From DATKPA01 sp051955985 (GTDB lineage: Bacteria > Planctomycetota > Phycisphaerae > WQYP01), in assembly GCA_051955985.1 (NCBI GenBank), contig JBQCGD010000163.1, positions 1 to 37,663 on the forward strand: DNA of 37,663 bases. Direction: 5' to 3'. Positions 22,011-29,859 of the stretch are shown here, one piece after another. Made by a program: the position numbers and the translations under genes. The notes beneath the pieces were generated by a model. The model did not search any database and was not told the origin of the DNA. It saw nothing but the letters and a program-made list of their open reading frames with translations. Position 1 is the stretch's first letter. Each line of letters opens with the position of its first letter.

Positions 22011-22634
22011 CTAAATCGTGTGAATCGGCACAATGTCCCCCGGCCCCTTGTCCGCATACGCCGCCGCCAGCGCCGCGATCGTCGGCTGCACCGTCGAGAG
22101 AACATGCTGCCCCAGCGACTCCTCCAGCGGAATTGCCCGCACCGCCGCCAGGATGATCCCCTTCGCCGTGTTGAACAAATACGTCGCAATCGCCCGCACC
22201 TGGCTGCTCGTCGTCTCGCTCACCAGCGCCCCGAACGCCACCGCGTGGTGCAGATCCGTGTGCACCGCCATCTCGTCCAATTGCTGATGGATCGGCTCCG
22301 CCCACGCCCACGTCCGCGACAGCGACCACAACCGCGTCCCCATCTGCAGGCTCGCCAGCCGCATCTCCATCGGCAGCCGCTCCGAACTCATCGCTTCGCA
22401 CGCCGCCGGAATCTCCTCCAGCTTCCCCGCCCGCGCCGCGCGAAACGCAATCCCCGACGCAATCCCGTCCGCCGGCGCAATCGCCCCCTGCAACAGCGAT
22501 TCAACATAAGAAAGCAAATCATCCGGAGAGCGGAGCCGCCCCTGCCGGGCCATTTGTTCGATGCCGAAACTGTGCGAATACCCGCCCACTGGCTGGGCCG
22601 CATCACACAACTGGACGAGACCAAACACGTTCAT
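22011..22634 (-). CDS. ureF: Urease accessory protein UreF
   Basis: 207 residues from the ATG at 22634 (MNVFGLVQLCDAAQPVGGYSHSFGIEQMA), a start that matches UreF proteins, whose N-terminus reads L-x-Q-L-x-D-S-A-x-P-x-G-G. The all-helical remainder is consistent with the family (LLSYVESLLQGAIAPADG; EMRLASLQMGTRLW; LGQHVLSTVQPTIAALA). In classical systems UreF works with UreD/H and UreG to insert nickel into urease. None of ureABC, ureD or ureG is in the window, so this copy is an orphan locally. A REP-like palindrome abuts its stop codon. Codons are strongly C-rich on the plus strand, as in the neighbours. Confidence 0.85.
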   Translation of the reverse strand: MNVFGLVQLCDAAQPVGGYSHSFGIEQMARQGRLRSPDDLLSYVESLLQGAIAPADGIASGIAFRAARAGKLEEIPAACEAMSSERLPMEMRLASLQMGTRLWSLSRTWAWAEPIHQQLDEMAVHTDLHHAVAFGALVSETTSSQVRAIATYLFNTAKGIILAAVRAIPLEESLGQHVLSTVQPTIAALAAAYADKGPGDIVPIHTI

Positions 22635-22801
22635 AAAACAAGGCGCTCCCGCGAAGTAGGACCCTCGTTTTCCACCTGCTGTCCCTATCGGCCCGACAGG
22701 CGCTCGCCATTTATATCTTTGCAACCGCGATGCCGGAATCAAGCTTTTTCTGGACCTGCAAAGGCCCGCCCCCTCCCTTCGCAGCTTCCCAATAGTTTTC
22801 G

Positions 22802-22829
22802 GTGACTTGTCCTCGAATGTCGTTACAAT
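22802..22829 (+). promoter_or_regulatory. Possible sigma-70-type promoter of the glycogen synthase gene
   Basis: GTGACT at 22802-22807 (four of six to TTGACA), a 16-base spacer and TACAAT at 22824-22829 (five of six). The start codon is 51 bases after the -10 box. Confidence 0.4.
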
Positions 22830-22879
22830 GGGGAGCGTTTTCGGTGGGGCAACGGCGGCTGAACTGTTGGAAGCGTGTC

Positions 22880-25213
22880 ATGGCAAACGGGAAGAAGAGT
22901 TCGCGGCGCAATCCCAAAGAGGCGGCCAAGGGCGGCAAACGCGGCATCCATCCGGTCCAGCCCGCCGCACCGCCCCCCGGCGGAATCCTCACCATCGTCG
23001 CCCCCGCGGCCGATCATGCCCCCGAGCAGCAGCACCTCCGCGTCGAATACCTCACCGAGGGCGAAGACCACCCCGCCATCCACGCCCCGCGCATCGAAGA
23101 GCCCGCCGCCAAGGTCGCTGCCGCCCTCGCCGGTAACGACGGCCACAACGGAACGCCCCCCCACGGAAAGGGGACCACCCCCGAGTTGCCAAACCCCGCC
23201 GTCGTTGCAGAATCACCAGCACCGGTCGCACCTCCGCCTCCGCATGTCCCTGCCACGCATGAGAATCCCGCCCCAGTTTCGATGGGTGATGAAGCCATGA
23301 AGAGTCCGCTCCCCAGCGTCCCCGGCCACGTCCCGCATCACGCACCCGAAAGCTCCCCGCGATTAAGCGCCGCCACGGGGGGAGGCGCACACGCCGTCCC
23401 GCCACCCGCCTCCTACGTCCCCATGCAGCCCCTCCTCTTCGAAATCGCCTGGGAAGTCTGCTGGCAGCTCGGCGGCATCTACACCGTCATCCGCTCCAAG
23501 GCCCCGCAAATGACCCGCATCTGGGGCGAACGCTACTGCCTCATCGGCCCCTACAACAAAGACACCGCCGACGTCGAACTTGAAGAATGCCAGCCCACCG
23601 GCCCCATCGCCATCGCCATCGAACGACTCCGCGCCCACGGCATCCGCGTCCACTACGGCCATTGGCTCATCACCGGCCGTCCCCGCGTCATTCTCCTCGA
23701 GTTCGGCGCCGCCATGGACCGCCTCGGCGAATTCAAATACTACCTCTGGAAAGATCACGGCATCCAGGCCCCCGAAAATGACTGGGAGGTCAACAACGTC
23801 ACCTCCTTCGGCTTCCTCGTCGGCCTCTTCTTCCAGGAACTCTGCAAGGTCCCAAATATCCAGCTCCCCGTCCTCGCCCACTTCCACGAGTGGATGGGCG
23901 GCCTCGGCTGCATGCGCATCAAGCACCTCAACCTCCCCGTCGCCACCGTCTTCACCACCCACGCCACCCTCCTCGGCCGCTACCTCTGCACCGATAACCC
24001 CGACTTCTACAACAAGCTCCCCTGGATCGACCCCGACCACGCCGCCGGCCACTACAACATCTACGCCCGCTACTCCATCGAACGCGGCGCCACCCACACC
24101 GCCGAAGTCTTCACCACCGTCTCCGACATCACCGGCCTCGAAGCCGAAAAACTCCTCGGCCGCCGCCCCGACATGGTCACTCCCAACGGCCTCAACATCC
24201 ACAAATTCGCCGCCCTCCACGAATTCCAGAACCTCCACAAACAATACAAAGAGGTCATCCACCAGTTCGTCGCCGGCCACTTCTTCCCCAGCTACAACTT
24301 CGACCTCGAAAAAACCCTCTACCTCTTCATCTCCGGCCGCTACGAGTACCGCAACAAGGGCATGGACCTCTTCATCGAATCCCTCGCCCGTCTCAACCAC
24401 TGGCTCCGCGCCGGCGGCATCCCCGTCACCGTCGTCGCCTTCATCATCACCAAGGCCCCCAGCAAAAACATCAACGTCGACGTCCTCCGCAATCAATCCA
24501 TGTTCGATGAACTCTCCAAGATGTGCGGCCAGATCACCGAGGAAATGGGCGCCGCACTCCTCCACAGCGTCTCCATGGGCCGCCTCCCCGAGCGCGGCGA
24601 ACTCATGACCGAAGAATCCGTCGTCCGCCTCAAGCGCGGCATGCACGCCTGGCGCACCTCCAGGCAACCCCCCATCGTCACCCACGACCTCTGGAACGAC
24701 GGCACCGACCCCGTCCTCACCCAGCTCCGCGCCTGCCAGCTTTTCAACGCCCGCCACGACGCCGTCAAAATCGTCTTCCACCCCGACTTCGTCTCCGCCA
24801 CCAGCCCCCTCATCGGCCTCGACTACGACCAGTTCGTCCGCGGCTGCCACATGGGCGTCTTCCCCTCCTACTACGAACCCTGGGGCTACACCCCCGCCGA
24901 ATGCGTCGCCTCCGGCGTCCCCTCTGTCACCTCCGATCTCGCGGGTTTCGGCTCCTACGTCCAGCAAAACATCCAGGACCCGAATTCGAAAGGCCTCTTC
25001 ATCGTCGGCCGCCGCTACGCCTCCTGGGAACAATCCGCCCACCAGCTCACCGAAGTCCTCTTCAACTTCTGCCTCAAGGACCGCCGCACCCGCATCGAAC
25101 TCCGCAACCGCACCGAACGCCTCTCCGACTACTTCGACTGGTCCAACCTCATCACCCACTACAACGAATCCCACAAACTCGCCATGCAACGCAAAGCCGG
25201 CGTGACGATTTAA
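22880..25213 (+). CDS. GT3-type glycogen synthase with a long Pro-rich N-terminal extension
   Basis: 777 residues from the ATG at 22880, with GGAAG upstream. The catalytic part begins near residue 182 (PLLFEIAWEVCWQLGGIYTVIRSKA) and follows the eukaryotic-type GYS order: YCLIGPYN, HWLITGRPRVILLE, HFHEWMGG (about 334-341), ATVFTTHATLLGRYLC, VFTTVSDITGLEAEKLL, VTPNGLN (about 434), FISGRYEYRNKGMDLFIE, and the E-x7-E motif YEPWGYTPAE in the C-terminal Rossmann domain. GT3 enzymes use UDP-glucose and retain configuration. Residues 1-181 are basic, then Pro/Ala/His-rich and low-complexity, probably disordered. The Arg-rich phosphorylation tails of eukaryotic enzymes are absent. Glycogen branching and degradation genes are not in the window. 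Confidence 0.9.
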   Translation: MANGKKSSRRNPKEAAKGGKRGIHPVQPAAPPPGGILTIVAPAADHAPEQQHLRVEYLTEGEDHPAIHAPRIEEPAAKVAAALAGNDGHNGTPPHGKGTTPELPNPAVVAESPAPVAPPPPHVPATHENPAPVSMGDEAMKSPLPSVPGHVPHHAPESSPRLSAATGGGAHAVPPPASYVPMQPLLFEIAWEVCWQLGGIYTVIRSKAPQMTRIWGERYCLIGPYNKDTADVELEECQPTGPIAIAIERLRAHGIRVHYGHWLITGRPRVILLEFGAAMDRLGEFKYYLWKDHGIQAPENDWEVNNVTSFGFLVGLFFQELCKVPNIQLPVLAHFHEWMGGLGCMRIKHLNLPVATVFTTHATLLGRYLCTDNPDFYNKLPWIDPDHAAGHYNIYARYSIERGATHTAEVFTTVSDITGLEAEKLLGRRPDMVTPNGLNIHKFAALHEFQNLHKQYKEVIHQFVAGHFFPSYNFDLEKTLYLFISGRYEYRNKGMDLFIESLARLNHWLRAGGIPVTVVAFIITKAPSKNINVDVLRNQSMFDELSKMCGQITEEMGAALLHSVSMGRLPERGELMTEESVVRLKRGMHAWRTSRQPPIVTHDLWNDGTDPVLTQLRACQLFNARHDAVKIVFHPDFVSATSPLIGLDYDQFVRGCHMGVFPSYYEPWGYTPAECVASGVPSVTSDLAGFGSYVQQNIQDPNSKGLFIVGRRYASWEQSAHQLTEVLFNFCLKDRRTRIELRNRTERLSDYFDWSNLITHYNESHKLAMQRKAGVTI

Positions 25214-25243
25214 AAGGTACGGGATTCCGCCAAGTACGGAGTT

Positions 25244-25261
25244 CCGCCTTTAGGCGGTTTT
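25244..25261 (+). terminator. Rho-independent terminator after the glycogen synthase gene
   Basis: CCGCC-TTTA-GGCGG at 25244-25257 followed by TTTT. Just upstream are two imperfect copies of a GTACGGxxTTCCGCC unit. Confidence 0.6.
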
Positions 25262-25321
25262 CAACGCGGCATTCAGGAGCCAACGTCGCGTAACCGGTAG
25301 GGGGGGAAGGAGAAGGACCCA

Positions 25322-25891
25322 ATGCAACTCGCCACCGTTTCCTGCAACAAGTGCGGCGCCGCGCTCCAGGTCCCGGAGACCGCCCGCTTCGTCACCTGCC
25401 GCTACTGCGGCGCCCAGCTCGAAGTGAAACGCACCGAATCCACCATCTCGACCGAAGTCCTCGACCGCATCGATCAGCGCACCGCCGACATGGCCGAAGA
25501 CCTCGACGCCATCCGCCGCGCCACGGAAGTCGAGCAGCTCGATCGCGAATGGGCACTCAAACGCGACGCCCTGCTGGTTCGCAACAAGAACGGAAGCACC
25601 AGCCGCCCCTCCGTCACCGGCGGACTGATCGTGATCTTCGTCGGCGGCGGGTTCTGCCTGTTCTGGACGATCATGGCCTTCGCAATCACCGCCGGCGCCT
25701 CCCACGCCGGCGCCCCCGGAGCGATCATGCTCTTCCCCTTTTTCGGCATCGCCGGCATCGCCGGCGCTGTCTTCGGGGGAATCAAGATGATGACCGCCTC
25801 TCAGGATTTTGACGCGGCCGAGCGCCAATACCAGCAACGCCGCCAGGAAATCCTCGCCCGCTCTCACGACCAACCCACAACCCCCGTTTAA
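25322..25891 (+). CDS. Zinc-ribbon membrane protein of unknown function
   Basis: 189 residues; GGAGAAGGA precedes the ATG. The N-terminus is a four-Cys zinc ribbon: Cys8, Cys11, Cys26 and Cys29 (SCNKCG and TCRYCG), the pattern of the zinc-ribbon domains at the head of many bacterial membrane proteins. A charged helical linker follows (about 35-90, VLDRIDQRTADMAEDLDAIRR), then two hydrophobic segments at about 98-120 and 128-155, and a short charged tail that may be coiled coil (DFDAAERQYQQRRQEILARS). I do not recognise a specific family. It lies between terminators, so it is probably transcribed alone. Confidence 0.75.
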   Translation: MQLATVSCNKCGAALQVPETARFVTCRYCGAQLEVKRTESTISTEVLDRIDQRTADMAEDLDAIRRATEVEQLDREWALKRDALLVRNKNGSTSRPSVTGGLIVIFVGGGFCLFWTIMAFAITAGASHAGAPGAIMLFPFFGIAGIAGAVFGGIKMMTASQDFDAAERQYQQRRQEILARSHDQPTTPV

Positions 25892-25913
25892 TTCCCCAAA
25901 ATCCGAATTCCTA

Positions 25914-25970
25914 CTATTCCTATCGGAATAGGGAGGAGACCGCCAATGACGTACACACGCTTGGCGGTCT
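25914..25970 (+). promoter_or_regulatory. Two adjacent hairpins upstream of murA
   Basis: CTATTCC-TATC-GGAATAG at 25914-25931, then AGACCGCCAA at 25937-25946 pairing perfectly with TTGGCGGTCT at 25961-25970 around a 14-base loop. No T run follows, so a simple terminator for the upstream gene is unlikely. It could be a leader element of murA or the tail of the zinc-ribbon mRNA. Confidence 0.4.
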
Positions 25971-26105
25971 GGTACCCCGACGCACCACCCACCTCATCCA
26001 TAAACCCCTCTCCTTCCATCTTTAACCCCAACTCGCTACCCTGACCGATAATCCATCATCGGACACCACCAACACCCCTTTCCCCCGCATGGAGGCGGTT
26101 TTTCC

Positions 26106-27386
26106 ATGGATTCACTCATCATCGAAGGCGGCTCCCGCCTTCGCGGCAGCATCAAGGTCAACGGCTCCAAAAACGCCGCACTCCCCCTCATGGCCGGCGC
26201 GCTCCTCGCCAACGGCCCCACCTACCTCAAAGAGGTGCCCAACCTCTCCGACATCAACCACCAGATCAACCTCCTCCGCGAACTCGGCTGCGTCGTCGAA
26301 CGCCAGGCCGACGGCGACCTCAAGATCGAAGTCACCGACGAAAAGAACTCCCACGCCCGCTATGACCTCGTCCGCAAGATGCGCGCATCCATCTGCGTCC
26401 TCGGTCCCCTCCTCGCCAAGCGCAAATACGCCCGCGTCTCCATGCCCGGCGGATGCGCCATCGGCGACCGCCCCGTCGACATCCACCTCCGCGGCCTCGA
26501 AGCCCTCGGCGCCGTCATCGACCTCGACGGCGGCGACATCATCGCCCGCGCCGACAAACTCGTCGGCGCTGAAATCTTCCTCGGCGGCAACTTCGGCTCC
26601 ACCGTCCTCGGCACCGCCAACGTCATGTCCGCCGCCACCCTCGCCAAGGGCACCACCACCATCGAATGCGCCGCCTGCGAACCCGAAATCGTCGACGTCG
26701 CCAACTACCTCAACGCCATGGGCGCTAAGATCACCGGCGCCGGCACCCCCCGCATCACCATCGAAGGCGTCGACGAACTCACCGGCGTCAAACACACCGT
26801 CATCCCCGACCGCATCGAGGCCGGCACCTTCATGGTCGCCGCCGCGATCACCAACGGCGAACTCCACATCCAGAACTGCCGCCTCGACCACCTCCTCGCC
26901 GCCGTCGACAAGCTCCGCAACATCGGCGTCATCGTCGAACGCGACAACGGTGGAGCGACCGTCTCCTCCGTCCGCCGCCTCGAAGCCTCGTCGCTGACCA
27001 CCCAGCCCCACCCCGGCTTCCCCACCGACCTCCAGGCCCAGTTCATGGCCCTCCTCTCCATCGCCGACGGCAACTCCGTCATCACCGAGAAAATCTTCCC
27101 CGACCGCTTCCTCCACGTCGCCGAACTCGCCCGCCTCGGCGCACGCCTCCACAAGGAAGGCTCCACCGTCGTCATCCAGGGCCAGAAACGCCTCATTGGC
27201 GCACCCGTCATGGCCTCCGACCTCCGCGCCTCCGCCGCACTCGTCCTCGCCGGCATGGCCGCCAAGGGCACCACCACCGTCATGCGCGTCTACCACATCG
27301 ACCGCGGCTATGAAAAAATCGAAACCCGCCTCAACCAGGTCGGCGCCAACATCAAACGCGTCAACCAGGAAGAACTCGAACTCTAA
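26106..27386 (+). CDS. murA: UDP-N-acetylglucosamine 1-carboxyvinyltransferase MurA
   Basis: First committed step of peptidoglycan synthesis: enolpyruvyl transfer from PEP to UDP-GlcNAc in the cytosol. 426 residues, the usual length. Lys22-Asn23 in NGSKNAALPL bind UDP-GlcNAc. Cys117 in MPGGCAIGDRPVD is the PEP-site Cys, so the enzyme is of the fosfomycin-sensitive type. Other family blocks are TIECAACEPEIVDVANYL, IPDRIEAGTF, FPTDLQAQF and SDLRASAALVLAGM. GGAGG lies ten bases before the ATG at 26106; a GATAAT at 26047-26052 may be the -10. Its presence, with murJ downstream, supports a peptidoglycan-containing planctomycete. A bidirectional-looking terminator follows. Confidence 0.97.
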   Translation: MDSLIIEGGSRLRGSIKVNGSKNAALPLMAGALLANGPTYLKEVPNLSDINHQINLLRELGCVVERQADGDLKIEVTDEKNSHARYDLVRKMRASICVLGPLLAKRKYARVSMPGGCAIGDRPVDIHLRGLEALGAVIDLDGGDIIARADKLVGAEIFLGGNFGSTVLGTANVMSAATLAKGTTTIECAACEPEIVDVANYLNAMGAKITGAGTPRITIEGVDELTGVKHTVIPDRIEAGTFMVAAAITNGELHIQNCRLDHLLAAVDKLRNIGVIVERDNGGATVSSVRRLEASSLTTQPHPGFPTDLQAQFMALLSIADGNSVITEKIFPDRFLHVAELARLGARLHKEGSTVVIQGQKRLIGAPVMASDLRASAALVLAGMAAKGTTTVMRVYHIDRGYEKIETRLNQVGANIKRVNQEELEL

Positions 27387-27416
27387 CCCGTCTCCCAATC
27401 CGATCGCGCAAAGAAA

Positions 27417-27444
27417 GCCCCGCGTGGGAACGCGGGGCTTTTCT
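27417..27444. terminator. Bidirectional terminator between murA and the convergent DNRLRE gene
   Basis: GCCCCGCG at 27417-27424 and CGCGGGGC at 27431-27438 with a six-base loop, then TTTTCT. AAAGAAA on the left side gives a U-rich tail on the minus strand too. Confidence 0.88.
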
Positions 27445-27472
27445 ACGCGCACACACAATCAAAGCCGACCCC

Positions 27473-28231
27473 TCACGGCAACCCCGAATCCCCCTTGCCT
27501 TCCTTCTTCGCCGGCTGTGACCCCGCCCCTCCCGCCTCCGCTCCTCCCGCCGCCGGCATCGTCGTCGCATTCGCATCACCCCCCGTCGCGTTCGGGAACA
27601 CCAGCCGCGGCGCCGCCCCCGCCTTCCCCTCCTTCGAATCTATATAATAATCCTCCTGCCCATCCGCATCGCTCGCATCATCCACCAGCACCAGCGTCAC
27701 CAAACCGTTCGTGTCCTCCTTGATGAAGCTGTCCAGCGGCAACTCCGCCGCCGTCGACGCCCGCGTCTCATCCTGCTCCGCAAACGTAATCGTCCCCAGC
27801 TTCTTCAGCTTCTCCCCGTCAATTTCCGATTTCCCCAGCTCCGCCTTCTTCATCCCCGGCGCCGTCGAATAACTCATCTTCTTCTCCGGCCAGTTGTCAT
27901 CCTCCCCATCCTTCAACCCATACACCGTCAGCGACCGCGCCCGATTCGCCGGCTTGTACATGCTCAACACCAGCGTCGCCCCCGTCTTGTCCCCCTGCAC
28001 GCTCGAAAGATCAAACCGCAGGTACGCAATCCGCACCCGCGACGGGTCCCCGCTCAACTGCCGCACCTCCACCAGCTTCGCATTCCCCAGCGCCTCGGTC
28101 GGCGCATTCTTCTGATCGTTCGTCACATATGTATCCGCCCCATTCCCCGTCGCCGTCGTCACCACCGCGGCCCCGAAACACGACCCCGCCAGCACCGCCA
28201 TCAACGCCCCAGCCGTCAAATACGTTCGCAT
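27473..28231 (-). CDS. Secreted DNRLRE / CBM96-like protein
   Basis: 252 residues from the ATG at 28231; GGAG lies upstream. The signal peptide is MRTYLTAGALMAVLAGSCFG. The mature part follows the DNRLRE layout of extracellular carbohydrate-associated modules: ADTYVTNDQ near the start, RIAYLRFDLSSVQG, ATLVLSMYKPANRARSLTVYGL, NWPEKKMSYSTAPG, then the closing strands LVTLVLVDD and APRLVF. The C-terminal 40 residues are Gly/Ala-rich with a basic end and resemble a linker, with no anchoring signal. The role is unknown beyond secretion. It is divergent from a ROK regulator across a 346-base AT-rich region. Confidence 0.75.
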   Translation of the reverse strand: MRTYLTAGALMAVLAGSCFGAAVVTTATGNGADTYVTNDQKNAPTEALGNAKLVEVRQLSGDPSRVRIAYLRFDLSSVQGDKTGATLVLSMYKPANRARSLTVYGLKDGEDDNWPEKKMSYSTAPGMKKAELGKSEIDGEKLKKLGTITFAEQDETRASTAAELPLDSFIKEDTNGLVTLVLVDDASDADGQEDYYIDSKEGKAGAAPRLVFPNATGGDANATTMPAAGGAEAGGAGSQPAKKEGKGDSGLP

Positions 28232-28577
28232 CAGGAACTCCTTCAGAATTGAAAAAGGCGAGTCCAGCACCGGCCAGTGACATGCCCAAAGCCGTCGGTG
28301 CCTCGCTGCGCGAAGGCCATCGCCGCAACAACCCGAGCCTAAGACCGCTCCCGTATTCCCGCAACCCGGTAAACCCTCTCAATTGCAAAAAACCGTATTT
28401 TTGACATTTTCCGTGCGGTCCCGCCACCACACCTCCGTCAAAAGTTGACAACCTAATGAATATTAAAAACTTTATACAAGTTCGGTTAATAATCTAGATC
28501 CCCATATTTTGCTGGACCAAATGCCAACTTACATTAAACTTATCCGGAGATATTTCAGTGAGTGAGGAAGGGTCACC
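28232..28577. promoter_or_regulatory. AT-rich divergent control region between the DNRLRE gene and the ROK regulator
   Basis: No gene is supported. The right half (about 28440-28560) is unusually AT-rich. Perfect TTGACA hexamers lie at 28401-28406 and 28445-28450 on the plus strand, but no TATAAT-like box sits at normal spacing from either. Symmetric AT motifs such as TAATGAATATTA (28454-28465) could be operators for the ROK protein, members of which often regulate their own promoter. AGGAAGGG just precedes the ROK start at 28578. Confidence 0.45.
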
Positions 28578-29726
28578 ATGGTGCAGGAACGTGAACGGGA
28601 ATTGCTCCAAATCCTCTGGCGCGAAGGCCGGCTCAGCCGCTGGGAACTCCACGAACGCTCCGGCCAAACCCCCAACGGCGTCGGTAACGTCGTCGCTAAC
28701 CTCATCCGGAAAGGCATCCTCCGCGAGTGCCCCGCAGGCCCCTCCACCGGCGGACGACCACGCGTCCCCGTCGAAATCGACCCCGACGCCCGCCACGTCC
28801 TCGGCGTCTTCCTCGCGCCCGATCACGTCGAACTCTGCCGCCTGAATCTCTCCGGCCAGCGCACCGGCGACTCCCTCGAACGACACGTCCCCCGACCCGA
28901 AGAACTCATCCCCGCCGCCGTCGAACTCCTCCCCGAAATGCTCAACGACGAAACCCTCAGCGTTGGCATCGCCGTCACCGGTCTCGTCAACCTCAAGGAA
29001 CGCACCCTCCTCTGGAACTCCACCCTCCGCGGCGACCGCCACCTCTCACTCCAGCCACTCTTCGACGCCGTCGACGCTCACCCCCTCCTTCTCACCAATG
29101 ACATCCAGGCCCTCGGCGTCCGCTGGATGCTCACCCACCGTGCCCCGCTCCGCCAGGATGTCCTCCTCGTCGGATTCGCCGATGGCCAGCTCGGCGCCTC
29201 CCTCATCCTCGACGGCCACCCCAACCGCGGCTCACTCCTCGGCGCCAATGAGCTCGGCCACAATTGCCTACCCGTCGAAGCACCACGCTGTTACTGCGGA
29301 AAGGTCGGCTGCCTTGAACGCATCTTCTCCACCGGCTTCCTCCACCAGCACGGCATCCGCAGCGTCGAAACCCTCGAAACCGCCATCTCCGCCACCGAAC
29401 TGTCCCCCGCCGTCCTCAAAATGATCCACCTCCTCGCCATGGGCATCAGCAACAGCGCCAACCTCGTCCGCCCCCACCAGCTCGTCCTCGCCAGCGGCCT
29501 CATGACCCACCGCGACTTCGTCCGCACCCTCGAGGGCGAAATCCGCTCCATGCTCCTCCCCGACATCTCCCGTCGCCTGCGCATCGATGCCTGGGAACTC
29601 CCGGAACTCGCCTCCGCCGAAACCGCCGCATGGGCCGCCCTTGCCGATCTCTACGCCAACGGCTGGGAGCCCCTCCCCGCGCCCAACCCCTCCCCGGCGG
29701 AGAAGGAACTCGTCGGGGCGCAGTAA
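28578..29726 (+). CDS. ROK family transcriptional regulator (NagC/XylR-like)
   Basis: 382 residues; AGGAAGGG precedes the ATG. An N-terminal winged helix-turn-helix (about 6-60: ELLQILWREGRLSRWELHERSG, NVVANLIRKGILREC, GGRPRVPVEI) is joined to a ROK sugar-sensing domain. Asn174-Asp175 in LTNDIQALG match the sugar-binding site. The ROK zinc motif is complete: His228, Cys238, Cys240 and Cys245 in ELGHNCLPVEAPRCYCGKVGCLE. It is probably a repressor released by a sugar or sugar phosphate. The ligand is unknown. The likely targets are itself and the divergent secreted protein gene. A strong hairpin terminator follows. Confidence 0.9.
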   Translation: MVQERERELLQILWREGRLSRWELHERSGQTPNGVGNVVANLIRKGILRECPAGPSTGGRPRVPVEIDPDARHVLGVFLAPDHVELCRLNLSGQRTGDSLERHVPRPEELIPAAVELLPEMLNDETLSVGIAVTGLVNLKERTLLWNSTLRGDRHLSLQPLFDAVDAHPLLLTNDIQALGVRWMLTHRAPLRQDVLLVGFADGQLGASLILDGHPNRGSLLGANELGHNCLPVEAPRCYCGKVGCLERIFSTGFLHQHGIRSVETLETAISATELSPAVLKMIHLLAMGISNSANLVRPHQLVLASGLMTHRDFVRTLEGEIRSMLLPDISRRLRIDAWELPELASAETAAWAALADLYANGWEPLPAPNPSPAEKELVGAQ

Positions 29727-29751
29727 GGGCTGGGGAGAAGGACTCAGAATT

Positions 29752-29795
29752 CACGCCGCGGGATTTTCAAGGAAAGTCCCGCGGCGTGTTCGTTT
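29752..29795 (+). terminator. Hairpin terminator after the ROK gene
   Basis: CACGCCGCGGGA at 29752-29763 and TCCCGCGGCGTG at 29777-29788 form a perfect 12-bp stem, followed by TTCGTTT. Confidence 0.8.
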
Positions 29796-29859
29796 GATCC
29801 CGCCCTTCCGGTTAAAATGACCCATCCTGAATTTCCTACCCCTTTACCGCAGGCGGATC

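Noticed and set aside
23363..25189. Minus-strand acidic frame opposite the glycogen synthase
   Set aside because: Strong C-ending codons on the plus strand create open acidic frames on the other strand; the plus strand carries every GT3 motif.
26112..27458. Minus-strand acidic frame opposite murA
   Set aside because: Shadow of murA with Gly/Asp/Val-rich composition.
27640..27655. TATATAATAAT as a promoter
   Set aside because: It lies inside the DNRLRE coding sequence (Tyr-Tyr-Ile-Asp codons on the minus strand) with no gene placed to use it.
28401..28450. Two perfect TTGACA boxes as the ROK promoter
   Set aside because: Neither has a TATAAT-like box at 15-19 bases, so no promoter was annotated from them.
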